Below are positions 10,712 through 19,640 of a stretch of DNA of 39,811 nt, piece by piece. The stretch lies in the NCBI GenBank assembly GCA_020832555.1, contig JAFIEM010000022.1:1-39811 (forward strand), given 5' to 3'. The number at the start of each line of letters is the position of its first letter. Within the stretch, counting starts at the first letter, position 1. This DNA is from Natronohydrobacter sp. Its GTDB lineage: Bacteria > Pseudomonadota > Alphaproteobacteria > Rhodobacterales > Rhodobacteraceae. The translations under genes were made by a program, and so were the position numbers. Under the pieces are notes generated by a model. The model was not told where the DNA came from and ran no database searches. It worked only from the letters and a program-made list of their open reading frames with translations.

Positions 10712-10918
10712 TTTCTTAGCGCGGCCTTGCAGGGCACGGAACGGATTTGCGGAAAGCATGGGCAGGGCGAGAACGGCACGGGCACCCGGCGCCATGGGAC
10801 CGGGCTGAACCGCAGGCAGGGCGACCCGGTTTGCGGCAGGGCTGGATGCGTGCAAAGGCGCGACAGCCCTGCCGCGCCCTCGCTGTACTTGCAGCTGGTG
10901 ACGCCCGCCCGAAAGCGC

Positions 10919-12394
10919 TTAGCCCAGGGCAGGCTCTGTCACAGGCGGGGGCTGTGCCACGACGCGATCCCGGCCTGTCGCCTTGGCGTGATAGAGCGCG
11001 CGGTCCGCGGCATGCATGAGGTCGCGCAGGTCAGAGCCATCACGCCCCAGAACCGCAAGCCCCGCCGAGACCGTGATCGGCGGCAGGCTCTGTCCAAGCG
11101 CTGTCAGTCGAACCTTGCCGATGGCCGCGCGCAACTCTTCGGCTTTCGCCAGCGCCTGGGACATGTCGTGATCAACGCCAAGCAGGATGAATTCCTCGCC
11201 GCCGATCCGGCAGGGATGCAACTTGTCGCTGCCCAATGCGGACATGGCACGGCCCACTTCGCCCAGAACCTGATCCCCGGCATCATGGCCGAAACGGTCA
11301 TTGAATGCCTTGAAATGGTCCACATCGACCGAGATCAGCGACAGTGCGCGCGTGTCGCGCAGCGCAAGGGTGATTTCGCGCTGCGCCTGATCCATGAACC
11401 AGCGCCGGTTCCACAGGCCCGTCAGCGGGTCGCGCAGCGATTTCTCGTGCAATTCCTGCCGCAGCCGCACATTGGCCACAGCAAGGCTGATCTGCTCGCC
11501 GCAGATCAGCGAGATTTCCCAACGATTGCCCAGCACCTGATCGCGCATATGGCGCATGACGCCACCTTCCTCGAACCCTTCGAACACGATATGCATCAGG
11601 CCGATGGTTTCGCCATGCGCGATGATCGGCAGGCAGAAATAGGGCGTGCCGGGTTTGGTGACATGATCGCAGACAAACTGGATGGGTTTCTGTCCATAGG
11701 CATAGGCGCGGCCCCGGCGCAGCGCCCAGCAGTCATCGGGCAGGATATGATGGGGGAAATCCGGCAGGCTGCCCCAGCTTGTGGCAAGATCCAGCATGGT
11801 GCGGTTCTCGTTATAGACATAGAGCGCGCCATCGGCTTCGGGGATCAGCGTGTGCATGGCGCGCTTGATCACCATCAGCAATTCATCGAAGGATTTTGCC
11901 GAATAGAGCCATTCGCTGGTCAGGGCCAGAAGCTGACGTTCGGACTGGCGCAGCGCTTCGGCATGGCGCATTTCCTCATTCTGCTCTTCCAGCAGCTTGC
12001 GTTCTGTAATGTCGCGCATGGTCGAGATGAAATGCGTATGCCGGCCCGAGGCATCATAGACAGGGGTCACTTTCAGATCGACCCAATAGGCCGCGCCGGA
12101 TTTCGAATAAAGTCGGATATCGCGGCGGATTTCGCGGCGCTGCTGGCAGGCAAGGCGGATCTGGCGCAGCGTATCGGGGTCGGTTTCCGGGCCGTTCAGC
12201 GCCAGCCCGGCATCCTGACCGATCAGTTCCGTCTCTGAATAGCCCGATTGCGCGGTGAAACCGGGATTGACCCAGAGCGCCATATGCGCCGGGTCAGAGA
12301 TGATGATCGCATCGGACGAGTGCCGCAGCACCAGTTCGGAATAGAAGCGTTCGGTGCTTTCCGCCGCGCTGTCCTTCAGGTCTTTCGCGCACAT
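10919..12394 (-). CDS. Diguanylate cyclase with PAS and GAF sensor domains
   Basis: This is a 491-residue soluble protein. An N-terminal PAS domain (about 17-135: SDAIIISDPAHMALWVNPGF, GYSETELIGQD, then the PAC part VTPVYDASGRHTHFISTMRDITERK) is followed by a short coiled coil. A GAF-like domain (about 160-315) and a GGDEF domain (DPLTGLWNRRWF, SVDVDHFKAFNDRFGHDAGDQVL, active site GGEEF at residues 398-402) complete it. The active site is intact, so it should make cyclic-di-GMP from two GTP. The inhibitory RxxD motif expected just upstream of GGEEF is absent (LGSDKLHPCRIGGEEF), suggesting no product inhibition. AGAGGGG lies before the ATG. It is divergent from gabD. Confidence 0.9.
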   Translation of the reverse strand: MCAKDLKDSAAESTERFYSELVLRHSSDAIIISDPAHMALWVNPGFTAQSGYSETELIGQDAGLALNGPETDPDTLRQIRLACQQRREIRRDIRLYSKSGAAYWVDLKVTPVYDASGRHTHFISTMRDITERKLLEEQNEEMRHAEALRQSERQLLALTSEWLYSAKSFDELLMVIKRAMHTLIPEADGALYVYNENRTMLDLATSWGSLPDFPHHILPDDCWALRRGRAYAYGQKPIQFVCDHVTKPGTPYFCLPIIAHGETIGLMHIVFEGFEEGGVMRHMRDQVLGNRWEISLICGEQISLAVANVRLRQELHEKSLRDPLTGLWNRRWFMDQAQREITLALRDTRALSLISVDVDHFKAFNDRFGHDAGDQVLGEVGRAMSALGSDKLHPCRIGGEEFILLGVDHDMSQALAKAEELRAAIGKVRLTALGQSLPPITVSAGLAVLGRDGSDLRDLMHAADRALYHAKATGRDRVVAQPPPVTEPALG

Positions 12395-12568
12395 TCGGCG
12401 CCCCTCTGATCTGCCTTGTGCCGCATAGTCTTGCACAGGATTGTTAAGACTTTCTTGCCCTGTGCTCTGGCCTGCCCGTGACAAAGCTTTCCAAAGATCC
12501 TAGCCTTGACCCGTGATGCAGGGTGCAGGCCGCCCGTGCAGGATGACGACCTATCAAGGAGGATACTG

Positions 12569-14047
12569 ATGCTTGATCAAGCCACTGATCTGAAATCGCT
12601 TTTGCGCGACCCTACGCTCCTGGAGACCCGCGCCCTTGTCGCTGGGGAATGGGTTGATGCGGATGACGGGGCCACATTCGCCGTGCGCAACCCTGCGCGT
12701 GGGGATGTGATTGCCGAGGTGGCGGATGTGACGCGCAAGGAAGCCGCGCGCGCCATCGCGGCCGCCGAGGCTGCGCGCCATGCCTGGGCCGCGCGCACGG
12801 CCAAGGACCGCGCGGGCGTGTTGCGGCGCTGGTTCGACCTGATGATGGAGAATCAGGAAGATCTGGCCGTGATCCTGACCGCCGAGATGGGCAAGCCACT
12901 GGCCGAGGCGCGCGGCGAGATCGCCTATGGCGCGGCCTTTGTCGAGTGGTTCGCCGAGGAAGCGCGGCGCGTCTATGGCGAGATCATCCCCGGCCACCAG
13001 CCCGACAAGCGCATCTCGGTTCTGCGCCAGCCGATCGGGGTTGCGGCCTCGATCACGCCGTGGAATTTCCCCAATGCGATGATCGCGCGCAAGGTTGCGC
13101 CTGCGCTGGCCGTGGGTTGCGGGTTCGTGGCGCGTCCGGCCGCGGAAACCCCGCTCTCGGCACTCTCGATGGCGGTGCTGGCGGAACGCGCGGGCGTGCC
13201 GAAGGGGCTGTTGTCAGTGCTGCCCTCCAGCCGGGCCTCGGATATCGGCAAGGAGTTCTGCGAAAACCCGATTGTTCGAAAACTGACATTTACCGGCAGT
13301 ACTGAGGTGGGCCGGATCCTGCTGCGGCAGGCGGCGGATCAGGTGATGAAATGTTCCATGGAATTAGGGGGTAACGCGCCGTTCATCGTATTTGATGACG
13401 CCGATCTGGATGCGGCGGTCGCGGGTGCCATGATGTCGAAATATCGCAATAATGGCCAGACTTGTGTCTGCGCCAACCGCATCTATGTGCAAGCCGGGGT
13501 CTATGATGCCTTTGCCGAGAAGCTGAAAGTGGCAGTCGAGAAATTGCAGGTCGGCGACGGTCTGGCCGAGGGCACGGATCTGGGCCCGCTGATCAATACC
13601 GAAGCGGTCGAGAAGGTCGAGGATCATATCGCCGATGTGCTGGCCAAAGGCGGCGCAGTGCTGACCGGCGGGCGCAAGCATGGCAATGGCGGCAGTTTCT
13701 TCGAGCCGACCATCGTGACCGGTGTCACGCAGGAGATGAAGGTCGCGACCGAAGAAACCTTCGGCCCGCTCGCACCGCTCTTTCGGTTCGAGACCGAGGA
13801 AGAAGTGATCGCCATGGCCAATGACACGATCTTCGGGCTGGCGGCCTATTTCTACGCGCGCGACATTGGCCGCATCACCCGCGTACAGGAAGCGCTGGAA
13901 TACGGCATTGTGGGCGTCAATACCGGGATCATCTCGACCGAGGTCGCACCCTTTGGCGGGGTCAAGCAATCGGGGCTCGGGCGCGAAGGTTCGCTGCACG
14001 GGACCGAGGATTACCTTGAGATGAAATATGTCTGCCTGAGCGTCTGA
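12569..14047 (+). CDS. gabD: NAD(P)+-dependent succinate-semialdehyde dehydrogenase
   Basis: The 492-residue aldehyde dehydrogenase shows ITPWNFPNAMIARKVAPALAVGC, FTGSTEVGR, catalytic Glu265 in MELGGNAP and nucleophile Cys299 in GQTCVCANR. The second Cys two residues later is typical of GabD. APFGGVKQSGLGREGS closes the family pattern. It oxidises succinate semialdehyde to succinate, the last step of GABA and putrescine breakdown. AGGAGG (12557-12562) is 6 bases before the ATG. Codons 2-4 form a perfect palindrome CTTGATCAAG, containing the same TTGATCAA core found at two promoters of the amine cluster at 24-32 kb. A link in function is plausible, but a link in regulation is only suggestive. 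One substitution stands out: ARPAAETPLSA, where the family often has KPA.TPLSA. Confidence 0.92.
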   Translation: MLDQATDLKSLLRDPTLLETRALVAGEWVDADDGATFAVRNPARGDVIAEVADVTRKEAARAIAAAEAARHAWAARTAKDRAGVLRRWFDLMMENQEDLAVILTAEMGKPLAEARGEIAYGAAFVEWFAEEARRVYGEIIPGHQPDKRISVLRQPIGVAASITPWNFPNAMIARKVAPALAVGCGFVARPAAETPLSALSMAVLAERAGVPKGLLSVLPSSRASDIGKEFCENPIVRKLTFTGSTEVGRILLRQAADQVMKCSMELGGNAPFIVFDDADLDAAVAGAMMSKYRNNGQTCVCANRIYVQAGVYDAFAEKLKVAVEKLQVGDGLAEGTDLGPLINTEAVEKVEDHIADVLAKGGAVLTGGRKHGNGGSFFEPTIVTGVTQEMKVATEETFGPLAPLFRFETEEEVIAMANDTIFGLAAYFYARDIGRITRVQEALEYGIVGVNTGIISTEVAPFGGVKQSGLGREGSLHGTEDYLEMKYVCLSV

Positions 14048-14057
14048 GCAGACCGGA

Positions 14058-14128
14058 GCAGGGCCACAGGCGCGCTTGCGCGCAGGCCCTGCGACCGGAC
14101 CGAGGGGGCTCGATGCCCCCGAGGTCCG
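14058..14128. terminator. Tandem hairpins between convergent gabD and lpxK
   Basis: Hairpin 1 pairs GCAGGGCC (14058-14065) with GGCCCTGC (14085-14092) and has a nested GCGCGC/GCGCGC. Hairpin 2 pairs CGGACC (14096-14101) and GGGGGC (14104-14109) with GCCCCC and GGTCCG (to 14128) around a symmetric GA/GA internal loop. There is no T-run, so classical intrinsic termination is uncertain. They may terminate with Rho or protect both mRNA ends. Confidence 0.55.
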
Positions 14129-14142
14129 ACCGCCGTCACGCC

Positions 14143-15132
14143 TCACCGGGTCGGGAGCAGCCCGGAGAGCGCCGCGCGCAGATGCGCGTCATCTTCCAGT
14201 TCCAGCCGCACCGGCAGCGCCAGAACCTTTGCACGAAAAGACGCGGGCAGGCGCACCGCGTCCTTCTCGGTCGTGACCAGTTGCGCGCCAAGTGCCTTGG
14301 CTTCCAGCGCCAGCCGCGCCATCAGCGCGTCGGTCAGCGGCTGGTGATCACTCAGCGCTTCTGCGCGCAGCACCTCTGCCCCTTCGCTGCGCAGGGTCGC
14401 GAAGAATTTCTCGGGCCGCCCGATGCCCGCGAAGGCCAGCACCCGCAACCCCTGCCAGGACATCCCCATCTGCAAGGGGCGAAGGGCGCCCCGCAGCACC
14501 GGCAGGTTCAGACCGTCCGCGCTGAACCGCGCCTGCATCTCGGGCGGGCCAATGCTGATGATCATATCGGCGCGCGCCAGCCCCGCCGCCACCGGTTCGC
14601 GTAGCGGCCCTGCGGGCAGCACCCGGCCATTGCCGAAACCCACTGCCGCATCGACCACGATCAGCGACAGATCCTTCGCCAGCGCCGGGTTCTGGAACCC
14701 GTCATCCATGACCAGCATTTGCGCGCCTGCCGCCACCGCTGCGCGCGCGCCTGCCGCGCGGTCGCGCGCTACCCAGACCGGGGCAAAGGCCGAAATCAGC
14801 AGCGGTTCATCCCCCACATCCGCCGCCATATGATCGCGCTCGGACACACGCAGCGGCCCTTCCAGCCGCCCGCCATAGCCGCGCGAGATCACATGCGGGA
14901 CCGCGCCCATGCCTTGCAACATCTGCACCAATGCGATGACCGTGGGGGTCTTGCCGGTGCCGCCCACATTCAGATTGCCCACGCAGATCACCGGCACCGG
15001 GGCACGCCAGTCGGGCGGGCGCGCCACTCGCCGCGCGGTCTGGCGGGCATAAAGCGCGCCAAGGGGGGCCAGCAGATGCGCCAGCAGACCGGGCCGCGCA
15101 GGCGGGTTGAACCAGAAACCGGGCGGGCGCAT
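14143..15132 (-). CDS. lpxK: Tetraacyldisaccharide 4'-kinase (lipid A synthesis)
   Basis: The 329-residue protein has the LpxK length and blocks: [23 protein letters not shown], Walker [14 protein letters not shown] (residues 52-64), [17 protein letters not shown], and [31 protein letters not shown] and TTEKDAVRL follow. It phosphorylates the 4' position of the lipid A disaccharide at the inner membrane face. Its ATG overlaps the waaA stop by one base (TGATG), giving translational coupling. Both genes act on the same lipopolysaccharide precursor. Confidence 0.95.
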   Translation of the reverse strand: MRPPGFWFNPPARPGLLAHLLAPLGALYARQTARRVARPPDWRAPVPVICVGNLNVGGTGKTPTVIALVQMLQGMGAVPHVISRGYGGRLEGPLRVSERDHMAADVGDEPLLISAFAPVWVARDRAAGARAAVAAGAQMLVMDDGFQNPALAKDLSLIVVDAAVGFGNGRVLPAGPLREPVAAGLARADMIISIGPPEMQARFSADGLNLPVLRGALRPLQMGMSWQGLRVLAFAGIGRPEKFFATLRSEGAEVLRAEALSDHQPLTDALMARLALEAKALGAQLVTTEKDAVRLPASFRAKVLALPVRLELEDDAHLRAALSGLLPTR

Positions 15133-16337
15133 CAGTGCCCTTTCCGGGCGCGCACCGCCCGCATCAGCGCCTCGATCACCGTCTCTGTCGCCTCATAGCC
15201 GTTCGAGATCACCTGCCAGCCGCGATGCGCCTGATCGGCGGCCTGTTCGGGGCGCAGCGCCGTGCAGATCGCCGATCCCAGCGCATCCGCGCTCTGGATC
15301 ATCCGCGTGGCGCGGGCTTCGCGCAGCAGGTCGAAAGCTTCCGAATACCGCCCATACACCCGGCCATGCACGGTTGCACAGCCCAGCCCCGCCGGTTCCA
15401 GCGGCGAGACCAGCGCCCCCTCGCCCGTCAGCGACCCGCCCAGATAGCACGCGGTGGCCAGCCGGTACCACAGCCCGCGCTCGCCTTCGGTATCGGCGAT
15501 ATAGACCTGGGTCTCCGGCGTCACCAGATCATCGACCGAACGCAGCGCGGTGTTGAACTGCGCCGCGAAGTGTTCTTTCAGCGCCGGGCCGCGCTGCGGG
15601 TCCGCCGGATGCAGGATCAGCGCGAGCCGGTGACTGTCGCGCAGGGCTTCACGATGCGCGGCCAGAATCACCGCCTCTTCGCGTTCCGGCACACCAACGG
15701 CCAGCCAGATCGGGCGGTGACGAAACGCCTCGGCCAGCGCGTCGCGTTCGGCCTCGTTGCAGCCAAGGGCCGCGGGGGTGGCCGATAGCCTGCCACAGAG
15801 GCTGAGCGCCTGTTCGGACAGCCCCTGATCCAGCCAGGCTTCGCGCGCCGCAGGGGATTGCAGGAACACATGATCCAGACAGGCCAGCACCGCGCGCGAA
15901 AACCCTGGCAGATGCCGCCAGCCCGAGGCAAAGCCCGGCGCATCCGTGTCGATGGCGAAAACCGGCACATCGCGGCGGCTGAGCGCTGTGATCATGCCCG
16001 CAGGCAGGACCGTTGCGGCCACCAGAAAGGCTGCGGGCAGATGTCCCTGCGCGGCCAGTTCCTGCACCAGCGCGGGCGCATCGGCGTCGAGGGGCAGAAC
16101 CACGCGCCCCGGCAGATCCGGCAGATCCTGCGCGGCCGTTTCGGGCAGGGTCAGCAGCACGCCCAGCCCATCTTCTTTTTGCAGCACGGATTCCGAGAGG
16201 GTGACAAGGATCTGCGCCTCGCGCGCGTCATCGCTATGCATCCACAGGCAGGGGCGCGGCAGACGCGCCAAGGCGGCGGGAACGCTTGCCGGACGGTTGC
16301 GCGACAGAAGATAGAGCTGCCCGGCCAGACTGCGCAT
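15132..16337 (-). CDS. waaA: 3-deoxy-D-manno-octulosonic acid (Kdo) transferase
   Basis: The 401-residue GT30-type glycosyltransferase adds Kdo to lipid IVA. The N-terminal acceptor domain has [15 protein letters not shown]. In the canonical family this is W.H..S.GE, so the catalytic Glu is retained at residue 40 while the preceding Gly is Arg. The C-terminal GT-B domain has [71 protein letters not shown]. The last stretch is the nucleotide-sugar binding region. The sequence is somewhat divergent from the textbook enzyme but the lpxK neighbour supports the call. AGGGGGG lies 8 bases before the ATG. Confidence 0.9.
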   Translation of the reverse strand: MRSLAGQLYLLSRNRPASVPAALARLPRPCLWMHSDDAREAQILVTLSESVLQKEDGLGVLLTLPETAAQDLPDLPGRVVLPLDADAPALVQELAAQGHLPAAFLVAATVLPAGMITALSRRDVPVFAIDTDAPGFASGWRHLPGFSRAVLACLDHVFLQSPAAREAWLDQGLSEQALSLCGRLSATPAALGCNEAERDALAEAFRHRPIWLAVGVPEREEAVILAAHREALRDSHRLALILHPADPQRGPALKEHFAAQFNTALRSVDDLVTPETQVYIADTEGERGLWYRLATACYLGGSLTGEGALVSPLEPAGLGCATVHGRVYGRYSEAFDLLREARATRMIQSADALGSAICTALRPEQAADQAHRGWQVISNGYEATETVIEALMRAVRARKGH

Positions 16338-16715
16338 GGCTAAAGCCCCCCTGCCGGGGCGGCGTGGTCGCGGGCAATCATGATCAGCGAATGGGGCAGC
16401 ACCGGGGACGCGCTCTTTGTTGTTGTGTGGCGTCTAGATAGGCCGGAAAGTGGCATGAAGGGAAGTGTTCCGGCACCGTCTGGTGGTCGAGACCTGACGG
16501 AAGGCTCCGTGATCTTGGGCGAGTGGCAGTTCTGCGGGACGGAGTGGCCGTATGAAGGTGAGAGAGAAGCCGCGCCCCGCCCGCCCGCCGGGGGGGGGGG
16601 GGGGGCGCCCCCCCCCCCCACGGCCTGCGGCCTTGACTCCGCGCTTGGGCTCTCAAGCGAGCGTCTGCAATGGGCTCCACGCGCTCAGTGGGTCTCTTTC
16701 GTCAGGTGGGAAACA
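16338..16715. other. 378-bp gap between waaA and the inositol monophosphatase-family gene
   Basis: No recognisable gene lies here. Translations in all frames give only Pro/Gly/Arg-rich or composition-biased peptides. In relatives I recall a small DUF4170 gene at this place, and I find no trace of it. The gap contains the G16-CG-C12 tract at 16590-16619, followed by a GC-rich inverted CGGCCTGCGGCCTTG segment. Confidence 0.5.
16590..16619. repeat. Homopolymer palindrome: 16 G, CG, 12 C
   Basis: Sixteen consecutive G (16590-16605), then CG, then twelve consecutive C (16608-16619). It is self-complementary and could form a hairpin or a G-quadruplex, and it would be prone to slippage. It could also be a sequencing or assembly artefact. 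Confidence 0.85.
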
Positions 16716-17495
16716 CTAGCCGCTGCGCGCCGCCAGAAACGCCGCGTGCAGGACCGGATTGGCGGCGATAACCCCGTCCGAGGCCGGGTGTTCCGTGTCA
16801 AAGCGCAAGCCTGCCCCCTGGCCCGAGGTGACGATGCCGCCTGCCTCGGAGATCAGAAGCGCGCCTGCGGCGATATCCCAATGCCATGTCGGGCGCAGGG
16901 TCAGCATGGCATCGAACGCCCCTTCGGCGACCAGCGCCATGCGCCAGGCAAGCGAGGGGCGGAAATGACGCGCGACCTGTGGCACGCCGCCGGGCCAGTG
17001 TTGCGGCTGCAATTGCGGATTGGCCGCCAGCACCTGTGCGCCGGTCAGGTTCGCTCGGGGGCTGACATGAATGGGATGGTTATTGAGATGCGTGCCATGG
17101 CCCAGCGCGGCCTTGTAGCACAGATCAAGCATCGGCAGATAGACCACGGCGGCCAGCGGCACGCCATTCTCGATCACCGCGAGCGCATGGGCAAAGCCCT
17201 TCTGCCCGTCGATGAAGGAACGGGTGCCGTCGATCGGGTCGATGATGAACATGCGCTCTGCGTCCAGCCGGGCGGGATCATCGGCGCTTTCCTCCGAAAG
17301 CCAGCCATAATCGGGGCGCGCGGCCATCAGGCGGGCGCGCAGCATGCTGTCGATTTCCAGATCGGCCTCGGTCACTGGCCCCTGCCCTGCGCCCTTGTCC
17401 CAGATGCGCGGGGTGGCCCCGAAATGGCGGCGGGCAATGTCACCCGCCGCGCGGGCCGCATCAGTCAGCAGCGCCAGATCCTCACGCCCCGGCAA
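16716..17495 (-). CDS. Inositol monophosphatase-family phosphatase (CysQ/IMPase-like)
   Basis: The 259-residue protein has the Mg2+-dependent sugar/nucleotide phosphatase motifs: WLSEESADD (Glu68-Glu69), IDPIDGTRSF (Asp86, Asp89, Thr91) and WHWDIAAGALLISEAGG near residue 210 with the third metal Asp. Substrate could be myo-inositol-1-phosphate, 3'-phosphoadenosine 5'-phosphate (CysQ) or a sugar phosphate; the sequence alone does not decide. The start is a TTG at 17495, 14 bases inside pmbA, with AAGGG six bases upstream. No ATG in this frame is close enough to keep the N-terminal helix. It is coupled to pmbA and on the same strand as waaA-lpxK. Confidence 0.85.
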   Translation of the reverse strand: MPGREDLALLTDAARAAGDIARRHFGATPRIWDKGAGQGPVTEADLEIDSMLRARLMAARPDYGWLSEESADDPARLDAERMFIIDPIDGTRSFIDGQKGFAHALAVIENGVPLAAVVYLPMLDLCYKAALGHGTHLNNHPIHVSPRANLTGAQVLAANPQLQPQHWPGGVPQVARHFRPSLAWRMALVAEGAFDAMLTLRPTWHWDIAAGALLISEAGGIVTSGQGAGLRFDTEHPASDGVIAANPVLHAAFLAARSG

Positions 17496-18843
17496 GGGTC
17501 ATCCCTTCGACCAGAAGCGAGGGCACCACGCTGGACAGATGGTCCTGCGCGTCATTGGCCGGGATGATCCGGCCCAGCATCTCGCGCAGATTGCCTGCGA
17601 TGGTGCATTCATTGACCGGATACGCGATCTGCCCGTTTTCCACCCAGAAGCCCGATGCCCCGCGCGAATAATCGCCGGTTGTGGGGTTGATCGTCGAGCC
17701 GATCAGCGATGTGACCAGCAGGCCCGTGCCCATCTCGGCCAGCAACTCTGCCTGTGATTTCGGCCCTTGCGTCAGGATCAGGTTAGAGGTCGAGGGGGCG
17801 GGCGGCGCAGAGGTGCCGCGCACGGCGTTCGCGGTGCTCTCCAGCCCCAGCTTGCGCGCGGTCGCCAGATCCAGCACCCAGCTTTGCAGCACCCCGTCTG
17901 CGACCAGATCCTTGGCGCGGCTTTGCAGCCCTTCGGCGTCAAACGGGCGCGAACCAGTGCGGCGCACGCGCAGCGGGTCTTCGCGCAGGCTGATCCCCTT
18001 GGGCAGCACGCCCTCGCCCATCGCTTCGCGCAGCCAGCTGGAACCGCGCGCAATCGCGCTGCCATTGATCGCACTGACCAGATGCCCGATCAGGCTGGAG
18101 GCGATGCGCTCGTCATAGAGCACCGGATAGGCCCCGGTCCTGGGGCGGCGTGCCCCATGCCGGGCGACTGCGCGTTCCCCGGCCAGTTGGCCGATTTCTT
18201 CAGGGTCCGGCAGGTCGGATTGAAAGATACGTCCCTCGGCACACCAGTCACGCTCCATGCCTGTGCCCTCGCCGGAAATCGCCACGCAGGAAATATGGCG
18301 CGAGGAGCGCCCATAGCCGCCCTGAAACCCGTTGGTCGCCGCCAGCCAGATCGCCTGTGAACCATAGGCGGCAGAGGCGGATTGCACCTGGCTCACCCCG
18401 CGCACGGCCTGCGCGGCGGCCTCGGCACGGCGGGCATCTTCCTGCAGGATTTGGGGCGCAGGCTCAGCGGCGGGGTCGTAGAGTTGCAGCCCCTCGGCAG
18501 AGCGCAGCATGGCCAGTTGATGCGTCTCGGCAAGCCCCGCATAGGGGTCTTCGGGCGCCTCTCTGGCCATGGCGACGGCGCGGGCGGCCATCGCTTCCAG
18601 CGTTTCAGGGCGCGTGTCGGAAGAGGAAATGCAGGACTGCCGCTGACCCACGAAGACGCGTAACCCGATATCGAGGCCTTCGGAGCGTTCGGCATGTTCC
18701 AGCCCGCCCTTGCGCACATCGATCGAGATCGAGGTTCCTTCGATCACGATGGAATCCGCGGCATCCGCCCCTGCCGCTTTCGCCGCTTTCAACAGCGCAT
18801 TGGTGACGGATTTGAGCGGCGCGGTCAGATGGTCGTCGAACAT
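17482..18843 (-). CDS. pmbA: TldE/PmbA family metalloprotease partner
   Basis: This 453-residue protein is recognised by DSIVIEGTSISIDVRKGGLEHAERSEGLDIGLRVFVGQRQSCISSSD, PYAGLAETHQLA and the C-terminal GDYSRGASGFWVENGQIAYPVNECTIAGNLREML block. Family members work with TldD to mature microcin- or CcdA-type peptides and degrade unfolded peptides. TldD carries the HExxxH zinc site and PmbA/TldE does not, and none is seen here. GGAG is 9 bases before the ATG at 18843. The end overlaps the TTG start of the phosphatase gene. No tldD is present in the window. Confidence 0.93.
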   Translation of the reverse strand: MFDDHLTAPLKSVTNALLKAAKAAGADAADSIVIEGTSISIDVRKGGLEHAERSEGLDIGLRVFVGQRQSCISSSDTRPETLEAMAARAVAMAREAPEDPYAGLAETHQLAMLRSAEGLQLYDPAAEPAPQILQEDARRAEAAAQAVRGVSQVQSASAAYGSQAIWLAATNGFQGGYGRSSRHISCVAISGEGTGMERDWCAEGRIFQSDLPDPEEIGQLAGERAVARHGARRPRTGAYPVLYDERIASSLIGHLVSAINGSAIARGSSWLREAMGEGVLPKGISLREDPLRVRRTGSRPFDAEGLQSRAKDLVADGVLQSWVLDLATARKLGLESTANAVRGTSAPPAPSTSNLILTQGPKSQAELLAEMGTGLLVTSLIGSTINPTTGDYSRGASGFWVENGQIAYPVNECTIAGNLREMLGRIIPANDAQDHLSSVVPSLLVEGMTLAGA

Positions 18844-19006
18844 GGGGCAGGCTCCGGGCGAATGCTTCGGTCTGATCTAGTCGCTTGGCCGGGAAAATGA
18901 AATGCCGGATGCCGAATTTTGGCCCGGCAGGGCACAATGCGCAGGTTCCGGGTCGCGAAGGTGCACGCAAATCCCGCATCAGGTCAGGGTCTTGATGGAG
19001 TGTCCC

Positions 19007-19597
19007 ATGCCGCCCGAATCCCTTGCGCTGATCCTGTTCCTTTTGCCGCTGGCATGGTCGCCGGGGCCGGGCAATATCTTCTTCGCCACGCTGGGCGCGC
19101 GCGAGGGGCTGCGCGCAAGCTGGCCTGCCTCGCTGGGTTATCATCTGGCCACATGGGTCGTGACACTGGCCTTGGGTCTGGGGTTCAGTCATCTGGCCGG
19201 GATCGCGCAGCAGATGGCGCAGGGCATGGCGCTTGCGGGCGGGGCCTATGTGCTGTGGATGGCATGGCGGCTCTGGGGGGCGGGGCCTGTCGCGGGCGCG
19301 TCACAGGCGCGGCGCGCGGGTGTCATGGACGGGGCTGTGCTGCTGGTGCTGAACCCCAAGGCCTATGCGATCATCGCCGCCATGTTCGCGCAGTTTCTCG
19401 CCGATGACCGCAGCCCAGAGCGCGTGCTTTGGGTGACGACGCTGTTCACACTGAATAATCTTGTGGCCTTTACAGTCTGGACATGGGCCGGAGCGCAACT
19501 CTTGCGGCTATGGCAGGCGCAGCTCAGCGCGAAGCTGCTCAATCGCGGCTCGGCGCTGATGCTCGCGGGGGTCGCGGTCTGGATGATGCTACGCTGA
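19007..19597 (+). CDS. LysE/RhtB-family amino-acid exporter
   Basis: This 196-residue membrane protein has about six hydrophobic helices. The N-terminal signature LPLAWSPGPGNIFFATLGAREGLRAS is typical of LysE/RhtB exporters, followed by LAGGAYVLWMAWRLW and VLLVLNPKAYAIIAAMFAQFL, another family block. The substrate is unknown (lysine, homoserine, threonine or another amino acid). The ATG at 19007 is chosen because GGAG lies 6 bases upstream; an in-frame ATG at 18995 lacks one. It is divergent from pmbA and convergent with phaZ. Confidence 0.9.
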   Translation: MPPESLALILFLLPLAWSPGPGNIFFATLGAREGLRASWPASLGYHLATWVVTLALGLGFSHLAGIAQQMAQGMALAGGAYVLWMAWRLWGAGPVAGASQARRAGVMDGAVLLVLNPKAYAIIAAMFAQFLADDRSPERVLWVTTLFTLNNLVAFTVWTWAGAQLLRLWQAQLSAKLLNRGSALMLAGVAVWMMLR

Positions 19598-19602
19598 CAC
19601 GC

Positions 19603-19629
19603 AAAAAGCCCCGAGCAGATGCGCGGGGC
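19603..19629 (-). terminator. Intrinsic terminator for phaZ (minus strand)
   Basis: Read on the minus strand, GCCCCG, a 10-base loop and CGGGGC are followed by five T. It lies just after the phaZ stop and between convergent genes. Confidence 0.75.
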
Positions 19630-19640
19630 CTTGCGTTGTC

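Larger units (their letters stand above)
10497..10918. other. 422-bp non-coding gap: mgtE leader and DGC 3' flank
   Basis: No conserved protein-coding gene is recognisable here. On the minus strand it holds a candidate promoter (10683-10711), a possible 30-codon leader ORF (10547-10639) and a hairpin just before the mgtE ribosome site (10509-10538). The part at 10712-10918, downstream of the diguanylate cyclase, contains only GC-rich sequence in which I see no clear signal. Confidence 0.5.

Noticed and set aside
12572..12581. The CTTGATCAAG palindrome in gabD as a proven operator
   Set aside because: It lies inside codons 2-4 (Leu-Asp-Gln) and can be explained by coding sequence. It is kept only as a suggestive link to the amine cluster operators.
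16380..17567. A 395-codon plus-strand frame across the waaA upstream gap into the phosphatase gene
   Set aside because: It runs through the G/C homopolymer and is then antisense to a clear inositol monophosphatase-family gene. Its composition is biased and no family is recognisable.
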